This document shows positions 55,335-63,387 of a stretch of 64,000 bases of DNA, one piece after another. The DNA comes from Bacteroidales bacterium (GTDB lineage Bacteria; Bacteroidota; Bacteroidia; Bacteroidales; UBA932), in assembly GCA_022647615.1 (NCBI GenBank), contig JALCKZ010000001.1, forward strand, positions 46,178 through 110,177, in the 5' to 3' direction. The notes below the pieces were generated by a model that did not search any database, was not told the origin of the DNA, and was given only the letters and a program-made list of their open reading frames with translations. The position numbers and the translations under genes are program-made. How positions within the stretch are numbered: position 1 is the first letter of the stretch; each line of letters starts with the position of its first letter.

Positions 55335-56234
55335 CTAATTTTCCGGTTCAGATGTTTTGGTAGAATCCGCAGATGCCTTCTTGGTGGTATCAGCCTGAGG
55401 CTTAGGAGCTGCCAAAGGATGGGCTGCTACATATTTTCTCTCCCTTTCCGCCAGCTCTTTATTCAAAGTCATGTATACGGTTACTCCTGTTCCCATGGTA
55501 ACCGATACGTTATTTGAAGCCTGAGGAATTTGCTTATACACAAAGGCTTGCATTGTATCTGCAAAATTATGGACAGTATTGTCAAAAATCATCTCCTTAA
55601 GATTCAGGCAATTATCTATCAGCGCCGGCTTTACCTGCTGATAATTGGACTCCAGCAAATCCGGAACATGAGTAAGACAATCGGAAGAATTAAGACCTAC
55701 GCGCAAATCAATTTCACTCTCCGCAGGAAGACTCTCTCCCGGAGCAATATTTCTACCCTGATACATTTGGGCAAGTACGTTATTTGACGCTATATCAGAT
55801 ACATAGATTAATTTTCCTACCTGCAGCTGAACTGCGGCAAGAGAACTTTGTGCCTGCCTTAAAGAGTAGCCAACAAGGTTTGGAATGCGAACCATCGTTG
55901 CAATACGCGCATTGATGCTCAACATAATTGTTCTGTGTCTTTTTACCTTGCTGCCCGCCTCCGGATTTTGCTTGAAGACAACACCCTTCTTCATCTGAGG
56001 CACGTAAACGGAATCAGTAATCTTCAGCTGCAGATGGCTTTTCTTTGCAAGGGCCTCCGCTTCATCATAAGTCATATTCGTAAATGACGGTACCGTAAGC
56101 ACTTGGCCATGCCTTGTCACAACTTTTAACAACGTAAAAAGTATAACCAGAGTAAGCAGAGCCGCAGCCACTGCAAGCACAACCTGCTTGAGAGCCCACT
56201 TTCCGTCGGAAGAACTATCTGTCCGTTTTGTCAT
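55335..56234 (-). CDS. PASTA domain-containing membrane protein
   Basis: Single-pass protein of 299 aa with three PASTA repeats in the periplasm. ATG 56234 is chosen (MTKRTDSSSDGKWALKQ), since the -7 element TACCTTTG (56278-56271) lies inside the longer open frame. A helix at about 17-40 (VVLAVAAALLTLVILFTLL) anchors it. PASTA units occupy about 45-112 (VPSFTNMTYDEAEALAKKSHLQLKITD), 115-187 (IPNLVGYSLRQAQSSLAAVQLQVGKL) and 190-262. No kinase domain, so unlike PknB-type proteins it probably only senses or binds peptidoglycan. The C-terminal tail is Ala/Pro/Lys/Thr-rich. This PASTA-rluD pairing is frequent in Bacteroidota. Confidence 0.88.
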   Translation of the reverse strand: MTKRTDSSSDGKWALKQVVLAVAAALLTLVILFTLLKVVTRHGQVLTVPSFTNMTYDEAEALAKKSHLQLKITDSVYVPQMKKGVVFKQNPEAGSKVKRHRTIMLSINARIATMVRIPNLVGYSLRQAQSSLAAVQLQVGKLIYVSDIASNNVLAQMYQGRNIAPGESLPAESEIDLRVGLNSSDCLTHVPDLLESNYQQVKPALIDNCLNLKEMIFDNTVHNFADTMQAFVYKQIPQASNNVSVTMGTGVTVYMTLNKELAERERKYVAAHPLAAPKPQADTTKKASADSTKTSEPEN

Positions 56235-56280
56235 AAATAACGTTTTTAAGATTAACGCATTAAAGTAGCGCAAAGGTAAC

Positions 56281-56310
56281 AAAAAAGCCGCGTATAAACG
56301 CGGCTCTTTT
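56281..56310. terminator. Terminator between the beta-barrel gene and the PASTA gene
   Basis: AGCCGCGT-ATAA-ACGCGGCT stem with A-run before and T-run after. On minus it ends the outer-membrane barrel gene 17 bp past its stop. Confidence 0.88.
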
Positions 56311-56322
56311 TCATTCTCAATT

Positions 56323-59130
56323 TTAATGACGGTGCATCCCCATCGGACCTCTTCCGCCAGGACCGCCCGGCCCCATTCTCATTCCGCCCTCTCCTCCAAA
56401 CTTGCCAAAGCGGTATGTAAGTGTGAACATAACATATCTGCCGAGAGTATTGTTGCTTACATCTTGAACGTAGTTTTCGGTTGTTGTTCTGTATGTGCTC
56501 TTTGCGTTATCCAACATATCATATACGGAAATTTTAAATGTAAATGCATCATGCAGGAAACTCTTGGAAATGCTTGCATTCCAAATTGTTTGAGAATCTC
56601 CGTAACCTGCGGAATAACCTCTGTAGAATGTGTATCTTATATCTGATGAGATGTTAAAATTCTTTAAGAAAGTCCAGTTGGCCGAGCCGCTGATTGAATT
56701 TGTCCATGTTGCAACTTTATCTAAAGTACTTACGCTGTACCATGCATTCTTATAAAGGACGCTGCCGCCTACCATAAGTTCCAAATTATCTGTTCTATAC
56801 TGCAATCTTAAATTTTCTCTTAGGTTCCATATCTTTGTCTCGTTCTCTACATAATTTCCTTTGCTGGAAACATAGCTGACGCTGTTACCATAACCAGTCA
56901 TAAAGAAATTTGTAACACTAAAATCGCTCTTGGCTATTCTTGAGTTAAACATTACGCGGGCGCTAAAATTATAAATGCCTTTATTTGAATTTACATACCT
57001 GTTGTGAAGCACTCCGTCATCTGTGTAAACCTTCTGATTAATGATATTATCCTTAGTGTATGATGCGTCCGCCATTATGCCAAACCAGCTCATATTCTTT
57101 TTGTTATTGGTACGGTAATCAACGCTCAAATCATGATTGAATGAAGGATTCAGTCTGTCGTTACCTTCCGTAACTATCAAAGGATTGGAGTTATCTGCTA
57201 TCGGGAGCAACTGATTTAGACTTGGCTGATTTGTTCTGCCCTGGTATTCTATGCTCATGAACCTGCTTTCTGAAAATCTATAATCCAATCTGGCGGAAGG
57301 GGCAAAATTTACAACGTGATATGTTGTATCCCTGCCGCGGCCGGTACTCTTTGTAGTTGAAGGCTGTACGGAAAATCCAAACATAAAGTTATACTTATCC
57401 TCCTGCTTTCTCAAATCAATTTCCGCCCTTTGAGAAATAAAATCTCCGGTATAGTCATTAGTATACGCACTGTCTAAATCACTGTATTTCTGGGTGTTCT
57501 TGTCAAAATTAAATGTAGATTTTGATGTCTCGCTCTTGCTATATGAATAGTTGTATGTCCCCTGCAAGAAATAATTTCTACCCAAAGGTTCTGTGTAAGA
57601 AGCTCTTACGCTAAGAGTATTGCTCTTTTGTACCTGATGATATTTTTGGTCTATAGTATAAGTACTGTCTATAATATTGTTCTCAAAATAATTTGTTTCA
57701 GAATTATTATATCCGTCAACAACATTGTGAGAATGGTCATATCTTAATCTTACTGTCATTGTGCGTCCCGGTTTCCAAAGTCTCTGCCTGTACAGCAAGC
57801 TGCCTCCAACCTGCTGAGACTTGTTGTCTCCAAATGAAAGGCTATATCCTCTGTTGGTAGAGTCCAAATCTCTTATTGTCCGGAAGTTATTGCTTTGATC
57901 AAAAGAGCCGTCGCCAAATTTCAAATACGGGCGGAACACAAATGATGTTGACTCAGACGGAGTGTACTCAATCTCGCTATTGAAATTATGACCGCTTGTA
58001 ACAGTATTCTCTTTGCCGGACTCATTATTGTAAAGACTGCTTGTATCAGACATCATTGTAGTCTTATTTTTTATCTCATCCACATTGTTGTTAGCAGTTG
58101 AATACATGTAACTTGCGTTTATTTTCCACTTCTTGTCATCACTCTCTGTATTGAGATTGGTTCCAATCATTTTAGATGCCGTAACGCCGCTGCCAAAAAA
58201 AGACATGCCTCTCATTCCGTCGCCGCCTCCCATTCCGCCATTATTTCTCATGGCAGACATCATGGAACCGGCCATATCAAAGAATCCTCTGTTGTTAGTA
58301 TTATTGGCGCTGCCAATGATACTTATCTGTGTTTTCTTAGTAAACTTTCCAACCATTGCCGTCCCTTCATATCTCTTGTCGCTGCCATAGCCGCCGCCTA
58401 AAGTTCCAAACCATCCGTTCATCATTCCCTGCTTAAGACTCAAATCCAGAACGGTTTCCTCATCTCCGTCATCTATTCCGGTAAACTTTGCCTCGTCAGA
58501 TTTTTTCTGCACAACTTTCACCTTCTCCACAATCTTGGCGGGCAAATTTTGCGTTGCAATCTGCGGATCATCCATAAAAAATGTCTTTCCGTCAATCATG
58601 ATTTTTGAAATGGTCTTTCCGTTTGCAGTAATGGTTCCGTCAGATGAAATCTCTACGCCCGGCAACTTTTTCAAAAGTTCCGCAAGCATATCAGTTTCAT
58701 TTGTCTTAAATGAATTTGCATTATACTCAATTGTATCTTTCTTAACCGTCATCTGATTTCCCGCAGCCGTAACTACTATGGAATTCAACTGATTATGGCC
58801 GTTAAGATAAACGGTGCCAATGTCATTTGCTCCTTTATGAACATCAAAAGTATGACGATACTGCCTGTAACCCACACACTCTATCAGGACATTTGCCCTT
58901 CCTATTGGCGCGCCTTTTATAATAGCAGTTCCGGTACTATCTGACAAAGCATATTTTTTTGCAACCGTCTCACCGATGTACTTAATAGACATTGTCGCAA
59001 ACTCAACCGGAGCTTTTGATGCGCTATCCAGAACTACAACCTTAAGAGTATTCTGTGAATAAGCCTTTGTATATGAAGTGCTTAGAAACAGCAGGACAAC
59101 GGATGCAAACAGCAATAATTTTTTAAACAT
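56323..59130 (-). CDS. Outer-membrane beta-barrel protein, TonB-receptor-like
   Basis: 935-aa outer-membrane protein with a signal peptide (about 25 aa). An N-terminal carboxypeptidase-regulatory-like beta domain (LKVVVLDSASKAPVEFATMSIK, about 29-110) is followed by a plug-like region (VKKDTIEYNANSFKTNETDMLAELLKKLPGVEISSDGTITANG, about 128-172). A long barrel of aromatic beta strands ends in a Gly/Met/Arg-rich tail (RMGPGGPGGRGPMGMHRH). It belongs to the OMP_b-brl_3 type found in Bacteroidota, related to TonB-dependent receptors but without a clear TonB box or SusD partner. The ligand is unknown. The barrel C-terminus is unusual, as the last strand is followed by about 22 flexible residues. 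Confidence 0.87.
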   Translation of the reverse strand: MFKKLLLFASVVLLFLSTSYTKAYSQNTLKVVVLDSASKAPVEFATMSIKYIGETVAKKYALSDSTGTAIIKGAPIGRANVLIECVGYRQYRHTFDVHKGANDIGTVYLNGHNQLNSIVVTAAGNQMTVKKDTIEYNANSFKTNETDMLAELLKKLPGVEISSDGTITANGKTISKIMIDGKTFFMDDPQIATQNLPAKIVEKVKVVQKKSDEAKFTGIDDGDEETVLDLSLKQGMMNGWFGTLGGGYGSDKRYEGTAMVGKFTKKTQISIIGSANNTNNRGFFDMAGSMMSAMRNNGGMGGGDGMRGMSFFGSGVTASKMIGTNLNTESDDKKWKINASYMYSTANNNVDEIKNKTTMMSDTSSLYNNESGKENTVTSGHNFNSEIEYTPSESTSFVFRPYLKFGDGSFDQSNNFRTIRDLDSTNRGYSLSFGDNKSQQVGGSLLYRQRLWKPGRTMTVRLRYDHSHNVVDGYNNSETNYFENNIIDSTYTIDQKYHQVQKSNTLSVRASYTEPLGRNYFLQGTYNYSYSKSETSKSTFNFDKNTQKYSDLDSAYTNDYTGDFISQRAEIDLRKQEDKYNFMFGFSVQPSTTKSTGRGRDTTYHVVNFAPSARLDYRFSESRFMSIEYQGRTNQPSLNQLLPIADNSNPLIVTEGNDRLNPSFNHDLSVDYRTNNKKNMSWFGIMADASYTKDNIINQKVYTDDGVLHNRYVNSNKGIYNFSARVMFNSRIAKSDFSVTNFFMTGYGNSVSYVSSKGNYVENETKIWNLRENLRLQYRTDNLELMVGGSVLYKNAWYSVSTLDKVATWTNSISGSANWTFLKNFNISSDIRYTFYRGYSAGYGDSQTIWNASISKSFLHDAFTFKISVYDMLDNAKSTYRTTTENYVQDVSNNTLGRYVMFTLTYRFGKFGGEGGMRMGPGGPGGRGPMGMHRH

Positions 59131-59282
59131 AAGTTTAATTTTAACGTTAATTTTTCAGCGCGCCAAAGTAATTACAAAAGCGCAGTTTTTAGACGCAAAA
59201 AAATAGAAAAAGTTAAATGGAAGAGTCACTTTTTTTTGGTTTGCCGACAAACTAACTTTATTTACCGACAAAACAATTAATC

Positions 59283-60020
59283 TTATTTTTTATTCCCGAC
59301 AGATTTTACCCTTTTCTCTTTTCCTTCTTTTACACTCTCAATTGTTCTGCCAGGATTAGCGCTGACAAAAGCCTCCCAGCCACCTTTGCCCTTGTGCCCT
59401 GAACTTTTAACATTTCCAAGTCCCATCTTGCCCATTCTCATGCTTAAGGCGGCACCTTTCTGATTCACGTTCACGGTATAAATCCCTGATTTTGACATAG
59501 CTATGTTAGCATCTTCCCGTGCGGCAGCCGCAACAAGACTATGCTCCTCATAATAATGACAAAGCGCAATTGCCAGGGCATCAGTAGCATCCAGATATTT
59601 AAGAGTACAATTAAAATTCAGAATTCTCTGCACCATATTGGAAACCTGCTCCTTAGAGGCAGAACCTTTTCCGGTAACGGCAAGCTTTACGCTGCGCGGC
59701 TGGTACTCAAAAATTGGAATATCCTTAAGGAGTCCGGCGGAAATTGCAGCTCCCTGCGCCCTCCCAAGCTTAAGCATAACCTGCGGATTCTTCCCATAGA
59801 AAGGCCCCTCAATTGCCATTAAATCAGGCTTATACTTGCGGATTATCCTGGATACGTCAGCAATAATTCTTTTAAGAACAAGAAAATGGCTCCCCTCTTT
59901 TGTGAGATTAACAATTCCTAAATCTATAAGCTGCGGCTTGCCTGCGGAAATACGAATGACCCCAAAACCAAGAATCCTGGTTCCGGGGTCAATTCCTAAT
60001 ATAACTTTCTCATTTTCCAT
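59283..60020 (-). CDS. ruvC: Holliday junction resolvase RuvC with C-terminal extension
   Basis: Endonuclease that resolves Holliday junctions with RuvAB. 245 aa against about 160-175 in many bacteria. The RNase H-like catalytic core is intact: ILGIDPGTRILGFGVI (first Asp), MAIEGPFYGKNPQVMLKLGRAQGAA (Glu), and YLDATDALAIALCHYY (last two Asp, near 140-146). The extra 80 residues are basic and Gly-rich (MRMGKMGLGNVKSSGHKGKGG) and end GWEAFVSANPGRTIESVKEG, a tail seen in other Bacteroidota RuvC proteins and probably disordered. The final codons (KSVGNKK) contain a TCCCGACAG copy, and CTGTCGCGACAG (60049-60060) is 28 bp upstream of the start. Confidence 0.93.
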   Translation of the reverse strand: MENEKVILGIDPGTRILGFGVIRISAGKPQLIDLGIVNLTKEGSHFLVLKRIIADVSRIIRKYKPDLMAIEGPFYGKNPQVMLKLGRAQGAAISAGLLKDIPIFEYQPRSVKLAVTGKGSASKEQVSNMVQRILNFNCTLKYLDATDALAIALCHYYEEHSLVAAAAREDANIAMSKSGIYTVNVNQKGAALSMRMGKMGLGNVKSSGHKGKGGWEAFVSANPGRTIESVKEGKEKRVKSVGNKK

Positions 60021-60048
60021 CTGCGGCGCAAATATAACTTTTAATTAT

Positions 60049-60060
60049 CTGTCGCGACAG
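60049..60060. repeat. Perfect palindrome CTGTCGCGACAG between serS and ruvC
   Basis: Noncoding copy in the 55-bp gap between serS and ruvC, identical to the palindromes at 17974-17985 and 42878-42889. Confidence 0.6.
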
Positions 60061-60075
60061 AAAAAAATTAAAATT

Positions 60076-61350
60076 TTAGCCTATGATGTCAAAGCCTGTA
60101 AATTCCTGCAATGCCTTAGGTATCTTAATTTTGCCGTCGGGAGTCTGATTATTCTCAATCAGAGCTGCAAGAATTCTTGGCAATGCAAGAGAGCTGCCGT
60201 TTAAAGTGTGAGCCAGCTTTATTTTGCCGTCATCATCTTTATACCTCAGCTTCATTCTGTTAGCCTGGTAGGTCTCAAAGTTGGAAACGGAGCTGACCTC
60301 CAGCCATCTCTTTTGTGCGGCGCTGAAAACCTCAAAGTCATAAGTAATTGCAGAAGTAAAGCTCATGTCTCCTCCGCAAAGTCTTACAATTCTGTAAGGC
60401 AGCTCAAGTTCCTGAACAAGCTTCTCTACGTGCTCAACCATTCCGTCCAAAGCTTTGTAAGAAACCTCAGGCAATGAAAGCTGCACTATCTCAACCTTAT
60501 CAAACTGATGAAGTCTGTTAAGTCCGCGAACATCCTTTCCGTAAGAACCGGCCTCTCTTCTAAAGCACTGAGTATAAGCGGTCATCTTAACGGGGAAGTC
60601 TTTCTTTGCAACTATGCAATCTCTGTAAATGTTTGTAACGGGAACCTCTGCAGTTGGAATCATATAGAACTTGTCCAGCCCTACATAATACATCTGCTCG
60701 CTCTTATCGGGAAGCTGTCCTGTGGCAAACGCAGACGCCTCATTTACAACCAATGGCGGCTGTACTTCCAAATATCCGTCTTTAATATTTCTATCCAGGA
60801 AAAATGAAATAAGAGCTCTCTGAATCTTTGCACCTTTTCCAATGTAAACAGGGAAACCGGCTCCCGTCAATTTTACTCCAAGGTCAAAATCTATGATATT
60901 TAAGCTCTTGGCAAGTTCCCAATGTGGTTTTGCATCTGCCGGAAGCTCAGGAACTTTTCCTCCCATCTTTACTACGACATTGTCATTGGCATCTTTCCCT
61001 TTTGGAACATCCTTGCACGGGGTGTTAGGCAAAAGAACCAGCTGGTCAAGCTGCTGTTTGTTAAGCTCATCCAGTTTCTTCTGAAGAGTCTCGGAATTTG
61101 CCTTAAGCTGCGCAACCTGCTGCTTGGCTTTCTCCGCCTCATCCTTTTTACCTTCCCTCATGAATCCGCCAATTGTCTTTGCAGCAGCATTTTGCTGAGC
61201 AAGGTTGGCATCAAGTTCTGTTTGAGTTGCACGTCTTTGCTCATCTATCTTAAGAATGTTGTTCACAATCTCCTTAGCGTCAAAGTTTTTCACCGCCAGA
61301 CGTTCTATGACAAAATCGGGCTGCTCGCGCAATAATTTTAAAGTCAGCAT
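60076..61350 (-). CDS. serS: Seryl-tRNA synthetase
   Basis: Class II synthetase charging tRNA-Ser and tRNA-Sec. 424 aa, usual length. The N-terminal antiparallel coiled-coil arm spans about 28-105 (many Lys/Glu/Gln heptads). Motif 1 lies near ALISFFLDRNIKDGYLEVQPPLVV. Motif 2 is QCFRREAGSYGKDVRGLNRLHQFDKVE (about 268-294). Motif 3 is SSLALPRILAALIENNQ (about 386-402). All are intact. It is preceded by the rpmA gene on the same strand with a terminator in between, and by a CTGTCGGGA motif at 61402-61410. Confidence 0.97.
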   Translation of the reverse strand: MLTLKLLREQPDFVIERLAVKNFDAKEIVNNILKIDEQRRATQTELDANLAQQNAAAKTIGGFMREGKKDEAEKAKQQVAQLKANSETLQKKLDELNKQQLDQLVLLPNTPCKDVPKGKDANDNVVVKMGGKVPELPADAKPHWELAKSLNIIDFDLGVKLTGAGFPVYIGKGAKIQRALISFFLDRNIKDGYLEVQPPLVVNEASAFATGQLPDKSEQMYYVGLDKFYMIPTAEVPVTNIYRDCIVAKKDFPVKMTAYTQCFRREAGSYGKDVRGLNRLHQFDKVEIVQLSLPEVSYKALDGMVEHVEKLVQELELPYRIVRLCGGDMSFTSAITYDFEVFSAAQKRWLEVSSVSNFETYQANRMKLRYKDDDGKIKLAHTLNGSSLALPRILAALIENNQTPDGKIKIPKALQEFTGFDIIG

Positions 61351-61417
61351 ATTATAAGTTTTTAATTTCCTTTTTAAATCTCAGCAGGTTACAATAATTA
61401 CCTGTCGGGAATAAATA

Positions 61418-61453
61418 AAAAGCGCCCTTGTTGCAAAGAACAAAGGACGCTTT
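61418..61453 (-). terminator. Terminator of rplU-rpmA
   Basis: AAAGCGCCCTTGTT and AACAAAGGACGCTTT pair with one bulge around GCAAAG, followed on minus by a U-rich stretch. It lies just after the rpmA stop. Confidence 0.75.
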
Positions 61454-61474
61454 AAAATGCTAAGCGGTTATCCT

Positions 61475-61744
61475 TTAGCTCTTTGCTTGAGCTTTAGGCA
61501 CCACGGACACGTATGACTTACCCTCCCTCTTAACTGTGAAGGTAACAACACCGTCTGTCAATGCGTAAAGAGTGTGATCCTTACCCATTCCAACGTTTTC
61601 ACCAGGATAATGTACGGTTCCTCTCTGACGAACCAATATATTTCCGGCTTTGCAATCCTCTCCGCCGAATATCTTAAGACCTAGTCTTTTGCTTTGTGAT
61701 TCACGGCCGTTCTTTGAACTACCTACACCTTTCTTATGTGCCAT
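61475..61744 (-). CDS. rpmA: 50S ribosomal protein L27
   Basis: Large-subunit ribosomal protein near the peptidyl transferase centre. 89 aa, beginning [29 protein letters not shown], which is the mature-type N-terminus without the cleavable Firmicutes extension. The signature [29 protein letters not shown] is complete. It follows rplU by 12 bp, the standard L21-L27 operon order. Confidence 0.98.
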   Translation of the reverse strand: MAHKKGVGSSKNGRESQSKRLGLKIFGGEDCKAGNILVRQRGTVHYPGENVGMGKDHTLYALTDGVVTFTVKREGKSYVSVVPKAQAKS

Positions 61745-61756
61745 AACTAATTCTCC

Positions 61757-62065
61757 TTAAGCTATTGATTCAATTTCCAGTCTGGTCAAATACTGGCGAT
61801 GACCGTTCTTTTTGTCAAAACCCTTGTGAGCAATCTTCTTGAAAACAATTACCTTGTTGCCCTTCAAATGCTCTAGAACCTTGGCCTTTACGGAAGCGCC
61901 TTTAACGTATGGAGTCCCGACTGTAACGGCTCCGTCGTTGTCTTCTAGCAGTACTTTATCAAAAGAAACGGAAGCGCCAACCTCATCCTTAAGACGGTTA
62001 ACATAAATCTTTTTGCCCGCTTCTACTTTAAACTGCTGTCCTGCAATATCTACAATTGCGTACAT
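61757..62065 (-). CDS. rplU: 50S ribosomal protein L21
   Basis: Large-subunit ribosomal protein. 102 aa beginning MYAIVDIAGQQFKVEAGKKIYVNRL. The signature KVIVFKKIAHKGFDKKNGHRQYLTRLEIESI is intact. First gene of the L21-L27 operon with a near-perfect promoter. The leader holds the hairpin CCGCA/TGCGG (62113-62098 on minus), which might bind a ribosomal protein for autoregulation, but this is speculative. Confidence 0.98.
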   Translation of the reverse strand: MYAIVDIAGQQFKVEAGKKIYVNRLKDEVGASVSFDKVLLEDNDGAVTVGTPYVKGASVKAKVLEHLKGNKVIVFKKIAHKGFDKKNGHRQYLTRLEIESIA

Positions 62066-62154
62066 AAAACTTTGTTTTAATGTTTTTGACAGTAAGCGTC
62101 CGCAAATGTGCGGCTCTTATTCTTTAGCTCAGCTGCCTTCTAAAATTTGGACTG

Positions 62155-62185
62155 CAAAAGTAATATTTTAAACGCTAAACGCAAA
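62155..62185 (-). promoter_or_regulatory. Promoter of rplU-rpmA
   Basis: On minus: TTTG (62185-62182), exactly 19-bp spacer, TACTTTTG (62162-62155). Same spacing and -7 sequence as the rpmH promoter. Initiation near 62148 gives a leader of about 83 nt. Confidence 0.75.
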
Positions 62186-62193
62186 ATTATTTT

Positions 62194-62201
62194 TAATTTT
62201 G
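62194..62201 (+). promoter_or_regulatory. -7 element of the AAA-type gene
   Basis: TAATTTTG fits TAnnTTTG on plus. The predicted leader of about 57 nt starts with TCACGACAG (62209-62217), a copy of the dispersed motif. Confidence 0.5.
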
Positions 62202-62264
62202 TGCGGGCTCACGACAGACCCTCAATTAATTAACCATCGGGAGTCAGATAAAAAAATCTACAAT

Positions 62265-63365
62265 ATGGATGGTATATCACCTTTCGAATATAACCGCCTT
62301 GTCACCGGTAATAATTTCATCGGCAGGACAAAAGAGGTTGCAAGGCTAATGGAAGTTATCCAGAACGGAAAAAACGCTCTGCTTTATGGTCCGCCGAAAA
62401 TTGGAAAAAGGTCTATTGTTTACAACGCGCTGCTTGGACTGGAGCGCATCCCGTATGATTTTACAGTTTGCCGCGTAGACTTTTTCAATATCCGCAGCAT
62501 TGATGACATGGCAGTTAAGTTTGCCAATGAACTGCTTGCGGTCTTCTCTACAACTGCTTACGAGAGAGAAGATATTGCCTCAAACATGTTGCCGGGGATA
62601 AACATGAAGGGGTCAAAGGAGCCGCTGACTGAAAAACAGCTGCTGCAGATTTTTTGTTTGCCGGAGAAGCTGGCTCAAAAATATAATGTGCGGTTGATAA
62701 TGTATCTTAAACAATTCCAGGATATTACATTGTTTGAGAGACCGGCCAAAGTTTTCCAGCTTTTGGAAAAGTGCATGGCAAAACACAAGATGTCATCCTA
62801 TATAATCCTGGGAGACAAGAGGAATGCGATGGATGAAATTTTTGTCAAGCGCGGTTATTTCCGCAATATTGTTGTTGATATTCCAATTCCGCAAATTGGA
62901 AAGAAGGTATTTTCTGATTATATCTGCAACAGTTTTGCAAAGGGAGGAAAACGTGCGGAGATCAAACAGGCAGGAGCAATTTATGATTATGTAGAGGGAG
63001 ACCCGTGGTACACTCAGCACCTTGCGGAAATATGCTTCCTTCTTACAAAAGATATTTTGGACCAGAAGACCGTAGAGCTTGGTTTTCAGAATCTTATAAA
63101 TATGCACGAGTATGAGCTGCACAATACTGTTTATAGTTTGAGCAGACATCAGATGCAAATGATAAAAGCAATTTTGGACGGAGTTACAAAGTTCAGCAAG
63201 AGCGAGATTCTGGACAGGTACGGACTTAATTCCTCCGCAAATGTCAACCACCTGAAAGAGGCGCTGACAAAAAAGGAGATAGTAACCTTTGTTAAAAAAG
63301 GTGCGGTGGAATTTAACGATACTCTTCTAAAGGCCTGGTTGAGAGATTATTTCTTTGCTAAATAA
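62265..63365 (+). CDS. AAA-type ATPase-like protein with degenerate nucleotide-binding motifs
   Basis: 366 aa from ATG 62265; the frame extends 22 codons upstream across the promoter. The fold matches the archaeal/Bacteroidota ATPase family: NFIGRTKEVARLMEVIQNGKNALLYGPPKIGKRSIVYNAL (about 17-57), a C-terminal winged helix (QMIKAILDGVTKFSKSEILDRYGLNSSANVNHLKEALTKKEIV) and the final WLRDYFFAK. The P-loop reads GKRS where GK(T/S) is expected, and the Walker B strand reads LIMYLKQFQDI where relatives, from memory, have an acidic DEFQ. ATP hydrolysis is therefore doubtful. It may be a DNA- or protein-binding scaffold. Separated from the sirtuin by 22 bp. Confidence 0.8.
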   Translation: MDGISPFEYNRLVTGNNFIGRTKEVARLMEVIQNGKNALLYGPPKIGKRSIVYNALLGLERIPYDFTVCRVDFFNIRSIDDMAVKFANELLAVFSTTAYEREDIASNMLPGINMKGSKEPLTEKQLLQIFCLPEKLAQKYNVRLIMYLKQFQDITLFERPAKVFQLLEKCMAKHKMSSYIILGDKRNAMDEIFVKRGYFRNIVVDIPIPQIGKKVFSDYICNSFAKGGKRAEIKQAGAIYDYVEGDPWYTQHLAEICFLLTKDILDQKTVELGFQNLINMHEYELHNTVYSLSRHQMQMIKAILDGVTKFSKSEILDRYGLNSSANVNHLKEALTKKEIVTFVKKGAVEFNDTLLKAWLRDYFFAK

Positions 63366-63387
63366 TTTTTTAAAGTTCACGATAGAT

